From Eudorina sp. 2006-703-Eu-15 (taxonomy: Eukaryota > Chlorophyta > Chlorophyceae > Chlamydomonadales > Volvocaceae), in assembly GCA_003117195.1 (NCBI GenBank), contig BDSI01000007.1, forward strand, positions 1,612,001-1,676,000: a DNA stretch of 64,000 bases, in the 5' to 3' direction. Within the stretch, counting starts at the first letter, position 1. Each line of letters opens with the position of its first letter. This document shows positions 1 to 12,300 of this stretch, in pieces. The notes beneath the pieces were generated by a model. The model saw only the letters and a program-made list of their open reading frames with translations. It was not told the DNA's origin and did not search any database. The translations under genes were made by a program, and so were the position numbers.

Positions 1-228
1 GCAGATCCAGCGTCGCCTCCAATGGCCCCTTGCCTCTTTGGGAAGCGCATGCCTAGGGAGCTGCGCGCCGCCACGGCCACAACGCAGCCGTGCCTGTGCG
101 CAGCCAGGACCTGACTCGATGCACCGCATCTTTGGCCCACCGCTACAGCGCAGCCATGAGCCTCCTGAGCAGCGGCATGTAACTCCGCGTTGAGCCATGT
201 GCCGGTATGTGCGATCCGCAACCCGCAG
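1..228. other. Upstream intron or 5' flank of the DRC5-like gene
   Basis: No coding exon can be defended here. The segment ends in a clean acceptor (CCGCAG at 223-228) that opens the leucine-rich exon, so at least its right end is intronic. A TGTAA word occurs at 179-183. Earlier exons of the gene must lie left of the window or be too short to see. Confidence 0.5.
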
Positions 229-1174
229 GTGCGCATGCTGGCCTCGGGCCTCGTGGAGAACCTCTCCATCACGCACCTCAACCTGTCCCACAACAAGATC
301 GCCGACCGCGGCGTGCGCGCGCTGGCCAAGCTGCTGGACGGGCACTCCGTCATCAGCATCCTCGAGCTGCACGACAACCAGATCCACACCGAGGGCGCAA
401 AGTCGCTGGCGCGCGCCTTCAAGAACAACCAGTGCCTGCTGTCCGTGAACCTGCGGCTGAACCGCATGGGCGACGAGGGCTGCAAGGCGGTGGTGGAGAG
501 CGTGCGCACGGCGCCGACGCTGGAGCGCCTGAACATAAGCGCCAACGCGGCGGGGCCCGGCACCGCTGCAGCGGTGGTGGCGCTGCTGCGGCTGAACAAC
601 ACCGTCACCGAGCTGGATTTGTCGTGCAATCAGTACGGCGAGGAGGCGTGCGGGGCAGTGCTGCGGGCGCTGGAGCAGAACACCTCAGTGCGGGTGAGTC
701 ACAGGACCTTCAAGCGCATAGCGGTACTGGGTGAGGACGTAGTGTGTGGCTGGCGGCGTGGGGCAGGAGACGCCGCCGGGACGAGGGTCGAGGGGACGAG
801 ACGGAGAAGTTTAAGAGGAGGGTACCGAGCTTGATTCATTTATGTACGGGACTGACTGGTCAAAATATAATCGACTAGTGAATATCAACAGTTGCGCTGT
901 CGCAACACTGTGAGGAGGGGCCCGCCCAACCCGAACTGCTTCGAAAAGGCATTGTAAGACTGTCTACAGCTCTACATGCCGCTCTTGGCAAGCGCATTGG
1001 TTGCCGCCCTTGTCTGCGGTCATTGGGGCTGTCACCGTGCGCCCGTTGCATGTCCGCCAACAGTTGATGGACATGCGCATGACCGGCATCAACCCGGACG
1101 ACGAGCTGGCCATCATGGAGAACCTGCGCGCGCGGCAAGAGCGGCTGGACAAGGCCAAGGTGCTGGGCAAGTAG
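229..1174 (+). CDS. DRC5/TCTE1-like leucine-rich-repeat protein (3' end of gene)
   Basis: Two exons are visible: 229-693 (phase 0, donor GTGAGT) and 1064-1174 (acceptor CCAACAG, stop TAG at 1172-1174). Together they give 191 residues. Exon 1 encodes about five ribonuclease-inhibitor-type leucine-rich repeats of about 28 residues; diagnostic words are THLNLSHNKIADRG, LRLNRMGDEG and TELDLSCNQYGEEA. The tail (LMDMRMTGINPDDE then IMENLRARQERL) matches in layout the C-terminus of DRC5/TCTE1. That protein is a subunit of the nexin-dynein regulatory complex of motile cilia, linking outer doublets and regulating dynein. Assignment to DRC5 (FAP155 in Chlamydomonas) rests on recalled family pattern, not a search; another LRR protein such as an NLRC3-like one is possible. 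The 5' part is missing from the window. Confidence 0.72.
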
Positions 1175-1258
1175 CGGCAAGAGCGGCTGGACAAGGCCAA
1201 GGTGCTGGGCAAGTAGCGGCAAGAGCGGCTGGACAAGGCCAAGGTGCTGGGCAAGTAG
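1133..1258 (+). repeat. 42-bp direct repeat x3 containing the stop codon
   Basis: Three perfect head-to-tail copies lie at 1133-1174, 1175-1216 and 1217-1258. Each encodes RQERLDKAKVLGK followed by TAG. Only the first copy is translated, because its own stop ends the DRC5-like protein. The other two sit in the 3' UTR as silent in-frame copies of the C-terminus. Confidence 0.95.
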
Positions 1259-3879
1259 CGGCGGGCGGCTGCCAGCTGTGGCGAGCTGCGGCCACGCATT
1301 GGCAGGCTGACAGCAGGCCAAAAGCGGACTGCACTGGGTGGCTGACTGGGTGGCCGATGCGTCAGCAGGAGGGTGTGAACGGCTTGACCCTCGCAACCGC
1401 CGGGCTGTCCTCCGAAGAGGCGGAACGCTCGGCGCAGCGGCGCTGCAAGCGCAACCAGTCCTGATGCTCCTGGGTTCGAGCCGGCGTGATGGTCTGCATG
1501 TGCCAGAAATGGGCGGTGTGCCGAGGTGTCTGGTGCGCAGAACTCGGCGGTCACGCCTGCCCCCTGGCGGTGTCTTGGAGCTTTCGTGCGTGGAAGGCCA
1601 CCGTGCGAAGCGCAGCTCAAGCGGAGGTTTATTGCGGGTTGGATTCTTCAGGACCAAGCGGCTATGTGCCCTGTCGCTTGGCCGGTGATGTGGTGTGGAG
1701 GAACACGGACGCCGCAAGGGATGTTGCGGCAGGGCATCCGCAAGCGGCGCCTACGGCGCTTTTGCCTGCGAAGGCTGTCGACCTGTGGCAATAGTACATG
1801 GACGGGTTGAAACGCAACGCATCAAACGCACGTAGCTGGATTCGAACAAGCTAGCGAACAGCTGGGGGTCAGAGCGGTGCTGCGACCCATGTGCCCCAAG
1901 TTGGTACGACGTGTCGCGTGCGTCGAACAGCTGTTGCCGCGTTGGCGGCCAGCCCTGTACGGTGAAGCGGCCAGTTCCACGCACTTAGCACGTCTTTGGG
2001 CTCATGTAGGTTCCAAACAAGTGCTGCGAATGCTAGGACTACACCGAATCGGCTTCGGCACGCCGCGGATACTGGATGGTCTCAGGTACGCCGCAAATAT
2101 TGGATGGGCTCAGGCCCGGCAACGTGTCAACGAAAGACATGGTTGCGTCCGGTATGCCGCCAGCGCACGACAGAACTGCAAGGCTGGCGGCAGTCAGTTG
2201 AGATACCACCACTTCTTTGCAATCAAACCGTGCCCCAATGCGACGGCGCCTCCCCACTGCTGGACACGGTGTTAGGCGCTAAGGGGTCGCGGCAGCACGC
2301 CGCCACAGCTAATGCACGTCGGGACAATCGGACACGTCACCGCCCAACGCAACGCAAACCGCCATTCAGCATGCAGCCCCGAACCCCACCCCCGTGTCAA
2401 GCCAGGGGAATATGTGTCAGCGGAAGCATGCCATGCGTGCAAATGCGGAGAATGCGCGAGCGCAGCTATTCGTCCGGGCTGTTGCGACCTGAGCCGCAAC
2501 GCGGCGAATGCCCGGGAGCAGCGGCGCAGCGGCTTCGCCCGTTGGGCAGCAAATCAACGGATGCTGACTCTACATCAGCACGCAACCTGCTGTCAAACCG
2601 CAGTTGCGACCCGGCAAGCGAACTACCTGCCAGCCGCAACCGTACGTCGGCGCATCGCAGATATTCTCCTGCGCCTCTCTCCAACAACCGCAACGCCGAG
2701 ACCCAGTGATCGCGCAGCATAGATGAGTTCTTGGGCTGCCCGTAGCAGCCATTATATGGTACAGAACGCTACAGCAAACACCTGATCAGGTTTTAAGATC
2801 CTCCTTTCGTCTGTCTGCATATACCATTTCCAATAAATGAAAGGCAAACGTGCAGCGACAACGCACTGCCATCGGGCAGCAGGCCGCAATCGCTAGGGAC
2901 CCAAGAGTCGAGGCGCCAACACAAACGTTCTGCTACCGCCATCGGCACCAACCACGACATGCCAAACATCGCTCGAGCTTAAATGTAACCATGGTGAACT
3001 CAAACCAAATAGCACGATGAAGGCCGTCGACGCGGCCACAACACAGAAATGCCAAGAGGGCGCAAACCCGCCTATTGCGGTGCCAAGGGCGTTAGGCCGC
3101 CGAAGTAAGGGTGATGGAAGCCCGCCGCCCGGGGTTATGTGCAAGATGCACATAGGGCCCGCCCTGGACGACCCCTCCCGCTCGCAGGGCCCCACGTGCC
3201 GTCCACACAACCACGCGCCGCCCAATCAATTACCGGATGATGTTATTAGCATTCTTCTGCGCGACCCCCGACCTCCAACCTCCCCCGACCTCCAAGGATC
3301 CGAAAGAATTGGATTCGCAATATTCCGGACCGTCCGCTCGGCCCTGTCAATAACCGCCTGCGTCACTTCGAGCACGAACAACACAACCAACATGCCAACA
3401 TCAACTACATAACGACCTTGTTGCACCCGCTGCGGAACCTAACGGCATTTTCTTCAGTTCAGAGCTCCAGAGGCAATCACTGTCGTGCACTGCTTCCGCT
3501 AACGCGCAGCGTCGCTTCCTCCGCTTCATGGCGCACCCGAACGCGAACCACGACAAGCTAATTTCTTGTGCTCATATTGTACATTTGCCCCGCGTGTCGG
3601 GCTGATCAAATCACCCCAAACCACCCCTCAGGTGCGACGGGGCGCCCTGGCCCTGTCAAGATGACCAGCCTGACATGGCCTGCGCTTGGACGACGGCGCA
3701 AGCTAACGCGGGACGCCACAACCGCTGCTGCTCAGCGCAGACACCGGCGCGGCTGCGGCGGCCACATCAAGCGTGAATGGCACAGCGGCACCGCCAGCCA
3801 AGGCCCAGACTGGCAGACAGATACGGTACATCAAGACATAACTTCCTCCCTGTCGCTTCCTTTTCCACAGGAGGGACCC
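1259..3879. other. Intergenic region between the DRC5-like and mTERF-like genes
   Basis: This should hold the converging 3' UTRs of two genes. Short open frames occur on both strands, but none has volvocine-like codon use, recognisable domains or convincing splice sites. AATAAA-like (about 2832) and TGTAA (about 2985) words occur on the + strand, but the latter is far from the upstream stop. No gene is supported. Confidence 0.5.
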
Positions 3880-6092
3880 TCAGAAGCCCGCCTCCTCGTC
3901 CGACGTGTCCGCCACGAAGTTGTTCTTGGCGCGCTTGTAGTAGCGGTGCAGGAAGCCGATGCCCTGCAGCCGGCCGGGCGGGTAGACGGAAGGGTGATGG
4001 GACCGGACCCCACCAGGTGCCCCCGCACAGCAGGCAACCTGCTGCAGGCCGCACATCGCGATCAGGAGGTGTCTTGCCGCCTTGTCGGTGGGGCCTGCTG
4101 GGGCTTGCCCTAGTATACACCGTTGATCCCTTTGGGGTCCGCTGTAACATTCGTTCATTCATTCAATCAGGAGCGCACACGGCGAGAAAGAGACCAATGA
4201 GCCAAAGCTCGGCCGCGGAGGTCTGGATTTGACCAACCCATTTGTTTTGAATCCGTTGGGTTAAGAATTTCACATGCTTAGGTACTGTAGCCCCGTCACC
4301 GAACGCCTTGCCAGCCAGGTCCAAGGGACCCCACCCCTTGCGCCCGGGTAGCAACCAAACCCCGCCCGCCCACTGGTGTGCCCGTTCACCGTTCACCGTC
4401 GCGGCGGCGCACCTGCCGACCGGGCGGCGGGCGCTCCCTTGACCCTGACTTTGCGGCAGTCAACCCTCAGCCGTACCTGATCTGCGAGGACGAACATGTT
4501 TTGGATCTCGATGGGCAGCTCGTCAATCATCCTCACGTGCTGCAGTCAAGAAGAAAATCGCGGGCAGCAGCGAGGGCAGGGTCAGAAGAACCCAGAGGAA
4601 CAGGCCCAGAACGGATCCGGACGAATCTAACACACGATGACAGAGTAATGGTTAAGAACCCATTACCCAGCTGACCCTCCCCACACCTGGTAGTAGTCCA
4701 TTCGGAACATGAGGTCGGGGTACTCGCCCACCACGCCCGCCACCACCTTGCGTTCCCGGGAGGGGTGCAGCTTGGTGAGCAGGTCCAGCACCCGCTCCTT
4801 GCGCTCCGGCAGGTCGGGGCACACCAGTAGTCGGGGCTGCCGCTGCAACAGATCCGTCACCTGGCGGCCGGGGAAGGCCTCCACCAGCACCACCTGAGGT
4901 CACGAAGGCGCGGGACGGCCCCGGAGGAGGGCAGAGGAGCCGCACATGGGTTAAAACAGAGTGTAAAAATGCTGTGAGGGGGTGTGGGTTCAGATCGAGA
5001 ACCCCGGAGAGGCGAGGTACGCAGACGACGAAAGCGGGAGGGTTAGAAAGAAAAGAAACACCATGCCGCGAAAGCGGGACGGTGCGACGCCCCGTGGTGA
5101 GGAAGACGAATGTGGTGGTGGTGGTGATGGTGGTTGTGAAGCGACACGGGCCCAACATTACCAGCTGCTGAAAGAAGCGGCGAGGCAGCGCGGCTGCGTC
5201 AGACCCATCTTGGAGTGCGAGTGACGCTTCACGCAGCATTGCAAGGTACCACAAGGCCCACTGTTTCCGTACGTGGCAAGTTGGTTTGGGAGCTATTTCA
5301 ACGGCATTAGTAACCCGCAGAGCTGCAGACATCGCTGATGGGCGCGGTGGCGACTGTGTCGCCTCTGCCGAAAGAATCGTGAGGTGCTGGCGTTTCATCA
5401 CATCCGTCACCTGCGGGGTCCCTAGACCCTCATTAAGGCTCATTGCCCCAATCAACAGGTCTTCGACGGTGGCCGACGTGACTAGGTGCGCGCAACCACC
5501 CTTGTCCTTAATAGCTCTCTGGAGCCGCGACGCCGCCAATAGCCAGGGCTTCCAATAAAACCTTTCACACCGGCGTCCTCACCATGTTCCGGATCGCGAG
5601 CCCTGCGTCGACATCAAGAACTGACAGCTCGCGTTCCACCATCGCGGGCACATCCGCTTCTGGCAGGATGCGGTTGAGACGCTGGACCTTTGCTGTTAGC
5701 TGCTCGACGGTGTATTGTCGGCCGCTCTCTTCCAGTCGCCGCACCAGCTGCTCACTTGATGTGCTCGATAACCCTTGCTCGCACCAGAATGACACCAGCG
5801 CCCGCCGCGGGGTCGGTTCAGGTGACGGAGCGGTGGCCGTGAGGTCCATGTCCGCGATGAAAGCTTGCTCCAATTCATGTTGTGTCTGCAAAGTGGCCAT
5901 CGTCCGAGCCTGCTCAAAAATGCTCACGGCCTCAAAATAGGCTTGGACATCGGGTTCTTCCGCGCGGCCTTCGCTCGCACGCCTTTTCACGCAGGGGTAA
6001 ACTCTCGCATTCTTATAACGAAAACCGTGGACGCATACGCCTGATGCACCCGGCAGTCTGCGGTGTACAATGTAACGTGTTTGAGACAGCAT
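3880..6092 (-). CDS. Helical-repeat protein, mTERF-like, probably plastid-targeted
   Basis: Four exons read right to left: 6092-5583, 4893-4687, 4539-4477 and 3963-3880, all joined in phase 0 with GT-AG borders, giving 287 residues and stop TGA at 3882-3880. The N-terminus (MLSQTRYIVHRRLPG...) is basic and hydroxylated like an organelle transit peptide. The body has repeated amphipathic helix pairs with words such as RRLEESGRQYTVEQL, LVEAFPGRQVTDLLQRQP and VVGEYPDLMF. Their spacing resembles mTERF-type or related plant helical repeats, which usually bind nucleic acid in plastids or mitochondria. The C-terminus is LHRYYKRAKNNF followed by an acidic tail. The exact family is uncertain and a direct mTERF call is an inference. 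The last intron (3964-4476) carries a LINE-like 3' tail in antisense orientation. The gene is head-to-head with the large gene starting at 6323. Confidence 0.7.
4078..4167 (+). mobile_element. LINE-like retroposon 3' tail, copy 1
   Basis: About 90 bp, matching 50979-51061 almost base for base: GTGGGGCCTGCTGGGGCTT, then TATACACCG, TGATCCCTTTGGGGTCCG and CTGTAAC, ending in repeated ATTC/CATTC units. A TGTAA signal followed by short ATTC repeats is how 5'-truncated algal L1-type insertions end, so this is read as a dead 3' fragment. It lies inside the last intron of the minus-strand helical-repeat gene. Confidence 0.65.
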
Positions 6093-6322
6093 TTGAATAT
6101 GAAAAGGAACACTATAATATAATTCCTAAGCTAGCTTCCCATGAACTGGGGACTGAGGGTTTGCAGACCTCCGGTTACGTGAGTTGTCCAGCGGGATTTT
6201 GTCGTGAATTGGCCGTGACACACTCAACGTTGGCCCCCCCGCTGCGACCAGAAATCCCACTTGCTTGACAACATGAACGAATTTGATATCACCTGACAAA
6301 ATATTGACGGGGAAGCGAGAAA
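6093..6322. promoter_or_regulatory. Shared divergent promoter region
   Basis: Only 230 bp separate the start codon of the minus-strand helical-repeat gene (6092) from the predicted start of the large plus-strand gene (6323). It is AT-rich for this genome and contains ACTATAATATAATT at 6112-6125, usable as a TATA-like element for rightward transcription. For the leftward gene that element would leave almost no leader, so another start site is likely. No other known regulatory motif is seen. Confidence 0.4.
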
Positions 6323-9300
6323 ATGCCGGAGGTCGAAAACGTACAGCCTCCAAACGCAAAGTGAGCGTCGTGTCGACGGCAGCGCTTCAATCGTATTTTG
6401 TATCGGGCAGGATATATGGGTGCGGGGGCGTCGGCACAGGCGGGCATTTTTGGCCCTCCGGATGGGACAGTCGACCCAGAAGCCGAATGGCGTTCTGAAA
6501 ATGTGCGGGAGCTGGACCGACTGGGAGGTGAGCTTTTCATGATATCAGCACATCATAGGAGGCGTTTGGAGGACTCAACTCTCGGCTTACTGCTCCCGGC
6601 GTTCGTGCAACCCTACAGGAAACCAACGCCCCCCCATAAGGCGTGGACTAAGTACTAAATATCGTTTGGAATGGCTAAAGGTCGGTGACTTTGGTGGGGG
6701 TGACCTTCCGCTGGTTCGCGGATGCCCTGCCGTGGGCTGTCACACGACAGTTTCTTTTGCCTGTGGTCGCACAGGAAGCTCTGCATGAACAAGGGGACCG
6801 CCTTGAAGAGGCGCTTGCGAAGGATCCCATGGCCGGCAGGTATGAATAGCATAGTCGGCGTCGAGTACTGCATGTCCCTTACTGGCAGGGTCGATCGACG
6901 TAACCGCAACGTGGATGCTGTTGCAGACATGAGATTATGCGTCAGGAGGCAGCCAAATTGGCTCGGAGCATCAATTTAAACCCGCACCGGTTCACAGTGC
7001 GGGAATGGCAGACCTTGAAACATACAGACCTTCGGTAAGACCTGGCGCCATCCCTAGCGCGATATTTACGGCTTGCAGCTCTGCAGTGGCACATCCAGAA
7101 ATATACAGGATTGTTTGTCGCAAAGATCACTCCCCCAGCATGCTCACATACCTATGGCTGTACGGCAGTAACCCGGCCTCGGTTTGTAACCCATGGCGCA
7201 AGCCTCTGCGCCACTTTATCCAACACAGGTTTGTGACTGGTGAATCAGGTCTTTCAAAGGTCTGTTGTATACTTGACAAGAATCGCCCACTGATACAGCG
7301 CCGCACGAATTGGTACCGTTGGGGCCCAACATCAGTTCCCCTGGTGATGTGGAAATCGGCGGCCTGCCGCGCGTGTCCTGGAGACGTTCAATTATAAAAT
7401 ATCTTCACGTGGGGCCTTCGGTGCCTGTCCCTTGGATGTTTGTGCAGCATAGCCAGACGGCGTTGCTTTTCGCAAGGGCATCCGGGATGATCACACCCGC
7501 TCCTCTCCCAACGGCCAGCGCACCCGCACATCAAGCACACACCCGACCTCCTCTGCATCGTAGCCCTCACCTCCGCCTGCATGGTGCAGCACCGCCCTGC
7601 ACGGCCGACGATGGTGCCAAAATAAGATCCGTAACGCTCCCGCGTTCCGACGTTTCCCCGTCTGCATGCTAACTGGTCGCACGTTGACCGCGGACCCGCA
7701 GGGCCCAACAAGCCCGCGAGGAGCTCGAGCGGCGGCTGCGCGAGCGTGATAAATCGCGCGTGCCTGATCAGGACCGCCCCGCCTGGAACTCGCTCCACTG
7801 GTCCCAGAGCAACTTCGTGCGTCGGACATCGACCACACTGGTGCCTGGAGGGCTGCCGTTGCCTTCGATGCCTTCGCCGACGTCACCCCCGGACGTCGGC
7901 TCAAAGCCGTCCACGCCGGCCTTGGGCCAACGGCCGCAGTCGCCGACGTCGAACGCGCCGGCGGCGGCCGCCATGCCGCCCGGAGTGTGCTCGCCGCCTC
8001 AGCCGTCGACGCTGTCGTTCTCTCCACTCGAACTGTAAGGAATGACTTGCCAATGCCAAGCCCACGGCTTTGGGTCGTTGCGCACATGGGCTCAAGAATG
8101 GACATCGCTTCCCAGTGCCTCGATTGTGCCATCCTCGCGTGCCAATCGAAAGCGAAATGGGCCGTGACGCTGTCGTGTCCCGCGTCTGCTCCAGCGCCTT
8201 CCCGAGCGCTCTCTGCGATGTTTCCGTCCGCTGTCTGCCCCTTGGCGTAAGCTCCTACCCCCTCCGGGATCGGGACCGGGAACCGCTGCCTGCGCCGTCG
8301 CCCGTGTGTTTTGTCGCAGGGTCGATGAGCGGGAACCCCAGCCGCATGTGGTGCGCCCGATAGCGACCGTCAGGACCGGAGGTGGGCAACGCGGGCGGGA
8401 CATGGGAAAGTGGGTTACCTAGGAGGGCACCATGGGCGGCGGAAACGCGGCCCAGGGCGCAGGGGAGAGAGGGGTTTTGCACGGTGTGCGTGTGTGCGTG
8501 CCGCCCACGCATCTCGCCTAGGCGCGTGTGGCCCACAGACCTTACCCACGGCCTCCTATTTGTCCCATCGCCAACCTACATTCCCGCGGCACACCCTCGT
8601 GCCCGGTGTGACTGGGCTCGTTTCCTGAGCTTGTGTTCAGTAGTTTAAACCCCCGCCTTATCTTGGCACGCGCACCACCAAGCGGACTTCCTTGGTCTCC
8701 TCGCTGAGCACACGGACTTGCGGCCGGGCCCGCGATGTCCACCCACTCCCTGGAGCGCAGAGCCGCCTGCGGAGTGGCGGCTCCGCATCCTGCGCGCCAA
8801 GCGCAAGGCCATGATGGTCATCAGCGTGGTGCTGGCCTTCCGCGGCCGCAAGCACCGCGCGCGCGGGCTGCAGCGCCTGGACTCGCTGTCCTTCTTCATC
8901 GCCATGCACCTGGGGTCGGACCTGCAGCGCTTCGCGGAGGAGCAGTCCACGTACCGGGTCACACGCGCCACCGCCGCGGACCTGCAGGCGAGTGCGGCGC
9001 TGCTGGGGCCCGGGCCGTGGGCCGTAGCTGGTCCACCCTGTCCGTAGCTGGTCCCTGTCAGGCCGGGGCGGGCGCGGGCTGGGCTGGGGCTGGGTCGGGC
9101 TGCGGCCCGGGCTGGGCCTAGGGTCCGTCGAGGACGGAGGATAGGGAGGGAAGAGGCCAAACATGCCGGAAAGCCGGCGAACAGCTCATGGCGTGTGCTG
9201 ACCTGCTGCAGTCAAGGGAGGACAGCTGGTGGGTCAGCAGCAGGAAGGAGTCAGCAGCAGCAATAGCAGCGGCAGCGGCGGCGGCGGCAGCGGCGGCGGC

Positions 9301-12300
9301 AGCAGCAGCCTGTAGCGTAATTGTCGTGGACCTTGCCACACGGGCTGCACCTTGCGAATCGGGGCTTGCAAACGCCCCAGAGCTTCTCAATCGGGCCCGC
9401 TAGGTGCTCGCGCAGGACCCCACCCCCTCCCCCCGCCCGCCACCGAAGGGAAGGGAACGTTTACGATAACATACGACACGATACGACACCCGGGACGCGC
9501 AGATGAGTCCCCCGGATGGGTCCCCCGGATGGGTCCCCCGGATGCGCTCCCGTCCGGGGTGGGGGCACTGAATCACTGCGACGCTTGCCCCGCCCTGCAG
9601 GCGCTTGCGGAGGAGGTGTGGCGCGAGAACAACTATTCGCCGGACGGGGACCTGGACGTTGCCATGCTGGCGGGGGACACTGCGGAGCCGCCCGATGCCA
9701 TCTCCTCCCTGGCCATGACCGGGCCCCTGGGCCCCGGCTCGCCCCGCACGCCCACCATGGGCCCCAGCTCGCCCCGCGGCGGCGGCGGCGGCTTCAAAGC
9801 GCCGGCGCCGCCGCAGCTGCGAATGCCGCCAGCCACGGGGTCCGGCGCGGCGGCGGCCGGATCGGTCTCCGGCAACGGGCGATCTGGGTCGCCCCTGTTG
9901 AAGTCGCGGCCTATCAACCTCACGCCCACGCTCCACCATCCAGCGCCGGTGAGTCTGAGGGGTGGGGCGGGACGGGGCGGGGCAGCTGGGGAGACGGGTC
10001 CGGCGCGTCGTGCAGTTGACAGCCGCGGGGCCCTGACTGGTGAGGTGTTGTGGGGTACAGCGGCCTGGGTAGCCGACTGTGTGGAGGGGGCACGGGGAGG
10101 GCTCTGCTGCGGCCTGCCTCACCGCTGGACCAGTGTCCGATCGAAGCAGCCGTCCCGGACAGAACGTTCGTGCGCACCAATGGGGTGTGCGCTGCTTGGG
10201 AGCGGAATGGTAGGTATGCCTGCAATCGAATTTAGGCCCGGCGGATTCCATTCTTACCTCCATTCAAACACCGCTCTGTTCGCCCGCCCGCCGTCCCGCC
10301 GCCCATGTCCCTTGCCGCACCACGCGCCCCTGGCGCAACTCCCTGTATTCCCCCCCGACACCGATGCCGTACAGACCGCCAACGGCAACGCCCCCGCGCT
10401 GCCGCACGCCGCGTCGGCGCCTTGTGCGGGCTCGGTTGCCGTCCCCGGCGCCCCTTCCGCGCGCAGCCTTGCCTCCGATCTCCACCCGCATAACGGCGGC
10501 GCAGCGACCTGCGGCGGCGCTGCCACGGGGGCTGGCGGCGGCGGCGGCGGCGGTGCCGGGGCGGGCGGGCCCACCCTCGCCGCCGTCGTCGCCGCAGTGG
10601 CAGCGGCTTCCGGCACCTCTGGCACATCGCTGAGCGGCCCTCTGCCGGTGCTGCGAGGTCATAGCGCGCGCATGTCCATGCCTTCGGGCGTGGCGCCGTC
10701 ACATCCGGGGCTGGAGGCGGAGCCGTCTGCCAGCTCAGGCAACGCCATGCCTGCTGGTCCCATCGGTAGCAGCCTGGTCAGCAAGAGCCACCGGTTTTCG
10801 GCGCCGGGCTGTGAGCCGGCCGCGCTGCTCGGCGTCCCCGGCGGCATCGTCGCGGCGTCGCTCTCCCCGGACGAAGGCAGCCCCGTCAGCATCGGTGATG
10901 TCGTACCCGCGTCGGCGTCGGCGATGGCCATGGCGGCGAACGCGGGCCTGCCGCCGCCGTCGGCGCCAGCGGGGATGTCGGGCAACAGCAAGCGCTGGTC
11001 CTCGCCGCGGTTCCACCGCCGCGGCGGCGCCGTAGGCGCCGCCGCGGACGGCCACGCCAGCGAGCCGCAGGGTCCCACGACGCAACGGAACGGTCATGGC
11101 GCAGCCGGGTCCACAGGCGTGGCTGGCAGCCGCCACCGCGGGGTTCCGCCCGGTGCGATGCTCGCAGCGGAGGACATGTCGATGGTCTCCAGGGCGCAGT
11201 CCTGGGCGGGCCCGTCGCCGCTGCATCAGCTGGTCGTGCACACCGGCGGCGGCGGCGGCGGCGGGGGCGGCGGCGGCAGCGTCGGGCACTCGCGCAGCAT
11301 CGGCCACGACCACCTCCCGCTGTCGCCCTCGGGCGCGGGACCGTCGCCGCCCGGCGGCGCCGCCGCCGCCCACGGCGTCGTCCTGCCGGCGCCGCCGTCG
11401 CTGCCGTCGCCTGTGAACCGCAACCCGCGCAAGCGCCGCGAGTCCGGGCTCATCCTCACCGGGAGCTCCTCGACGCTATCGTTACCTCAGGCGGGGCATC
11501 CGCACCCGCCCATCGTTCGTAGCCCAACAACCTCGGGCGACGGCTACACCAACGCCGCCGCGGCCGCTGCCGTCGCGGCGGTAAGCGTCGCCGCCACAGT
11601 GGCGACGCCGGCGCGGGGCAACCGCCACGGCGGCGGGGTGTCCCGCAGCGGCAGTGCCGTGACGGCGTCGTCGGTGACCAGCTCCGGCGGCAGCGGCAGC
11701 GTGCCCCGGCGGCCGGCCCGCCTGGGCGGCAGCGTCCCGGGCGAGCCCGGGAACTCGGTGTTTGGACCCAGCCCCAGCTTGCACGGCGACCGGCCGGGCA
11801 GTGTGGCTTCGGAGCGGGCCCTGCGCTGTAACAGCACCATTCGACGGATGGTACGGGACGGCAGTAGCGATCAGCTGTACATGCGGTACCAAGAGGAGGT
11901 AAGGGCTGAAGGGGGGCCGCACCGCACCATTGGACCCTGGGGCCGCGCTCATTGTGCCCGGGGTTCGGCCATCGGTGTGCGGCAAACAAGCCATGTGACG
12001 TGCATGGCAGGGCATGCGGTGAACCGCGCGCAGGGGCCATGGAAGAGGTAGCCGCGGGCACTGATTGCCGCGAGCCCACATACGGCAACAACTCGTCAAG
12101 GACGGGGGCAGCGCGACCCTGTCGGAGGGCGGGGGACTGACCCATGGGGCATGATGCTGTGACGGGGCCCACACTGCACCTGGACTGGGGCTTGGCGCCG
12201 GGCCCTATGGGGTCACCCATTAGGCTGCTGTCTTGTAGCTCCGGCCCCTCCCCTCACTGTCATTGTCTCGCCCGCGGGTGTGTTTGTGTCGGGGGTTGTG

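Noticed and set aside
6398..6658. MGAGASAQAGIF frame as first exon of the large gene
   Set aside because: Its donor phase (1) fits no acceptor ahead of the exon at 6681. The MPEVENVQ exon fits exactly. Kept only as an alternative start possibility.
9352..12051. A continuous 899-codon plus-strand frame
   Set aside because: It runs through intron 9949-10374 only because that intron happens to be open. Donor GTGAGT at 9949 and acceptor GTACAG at 10374 give a cleaner protein, and the frame upstream of 9601 lacks coding character.
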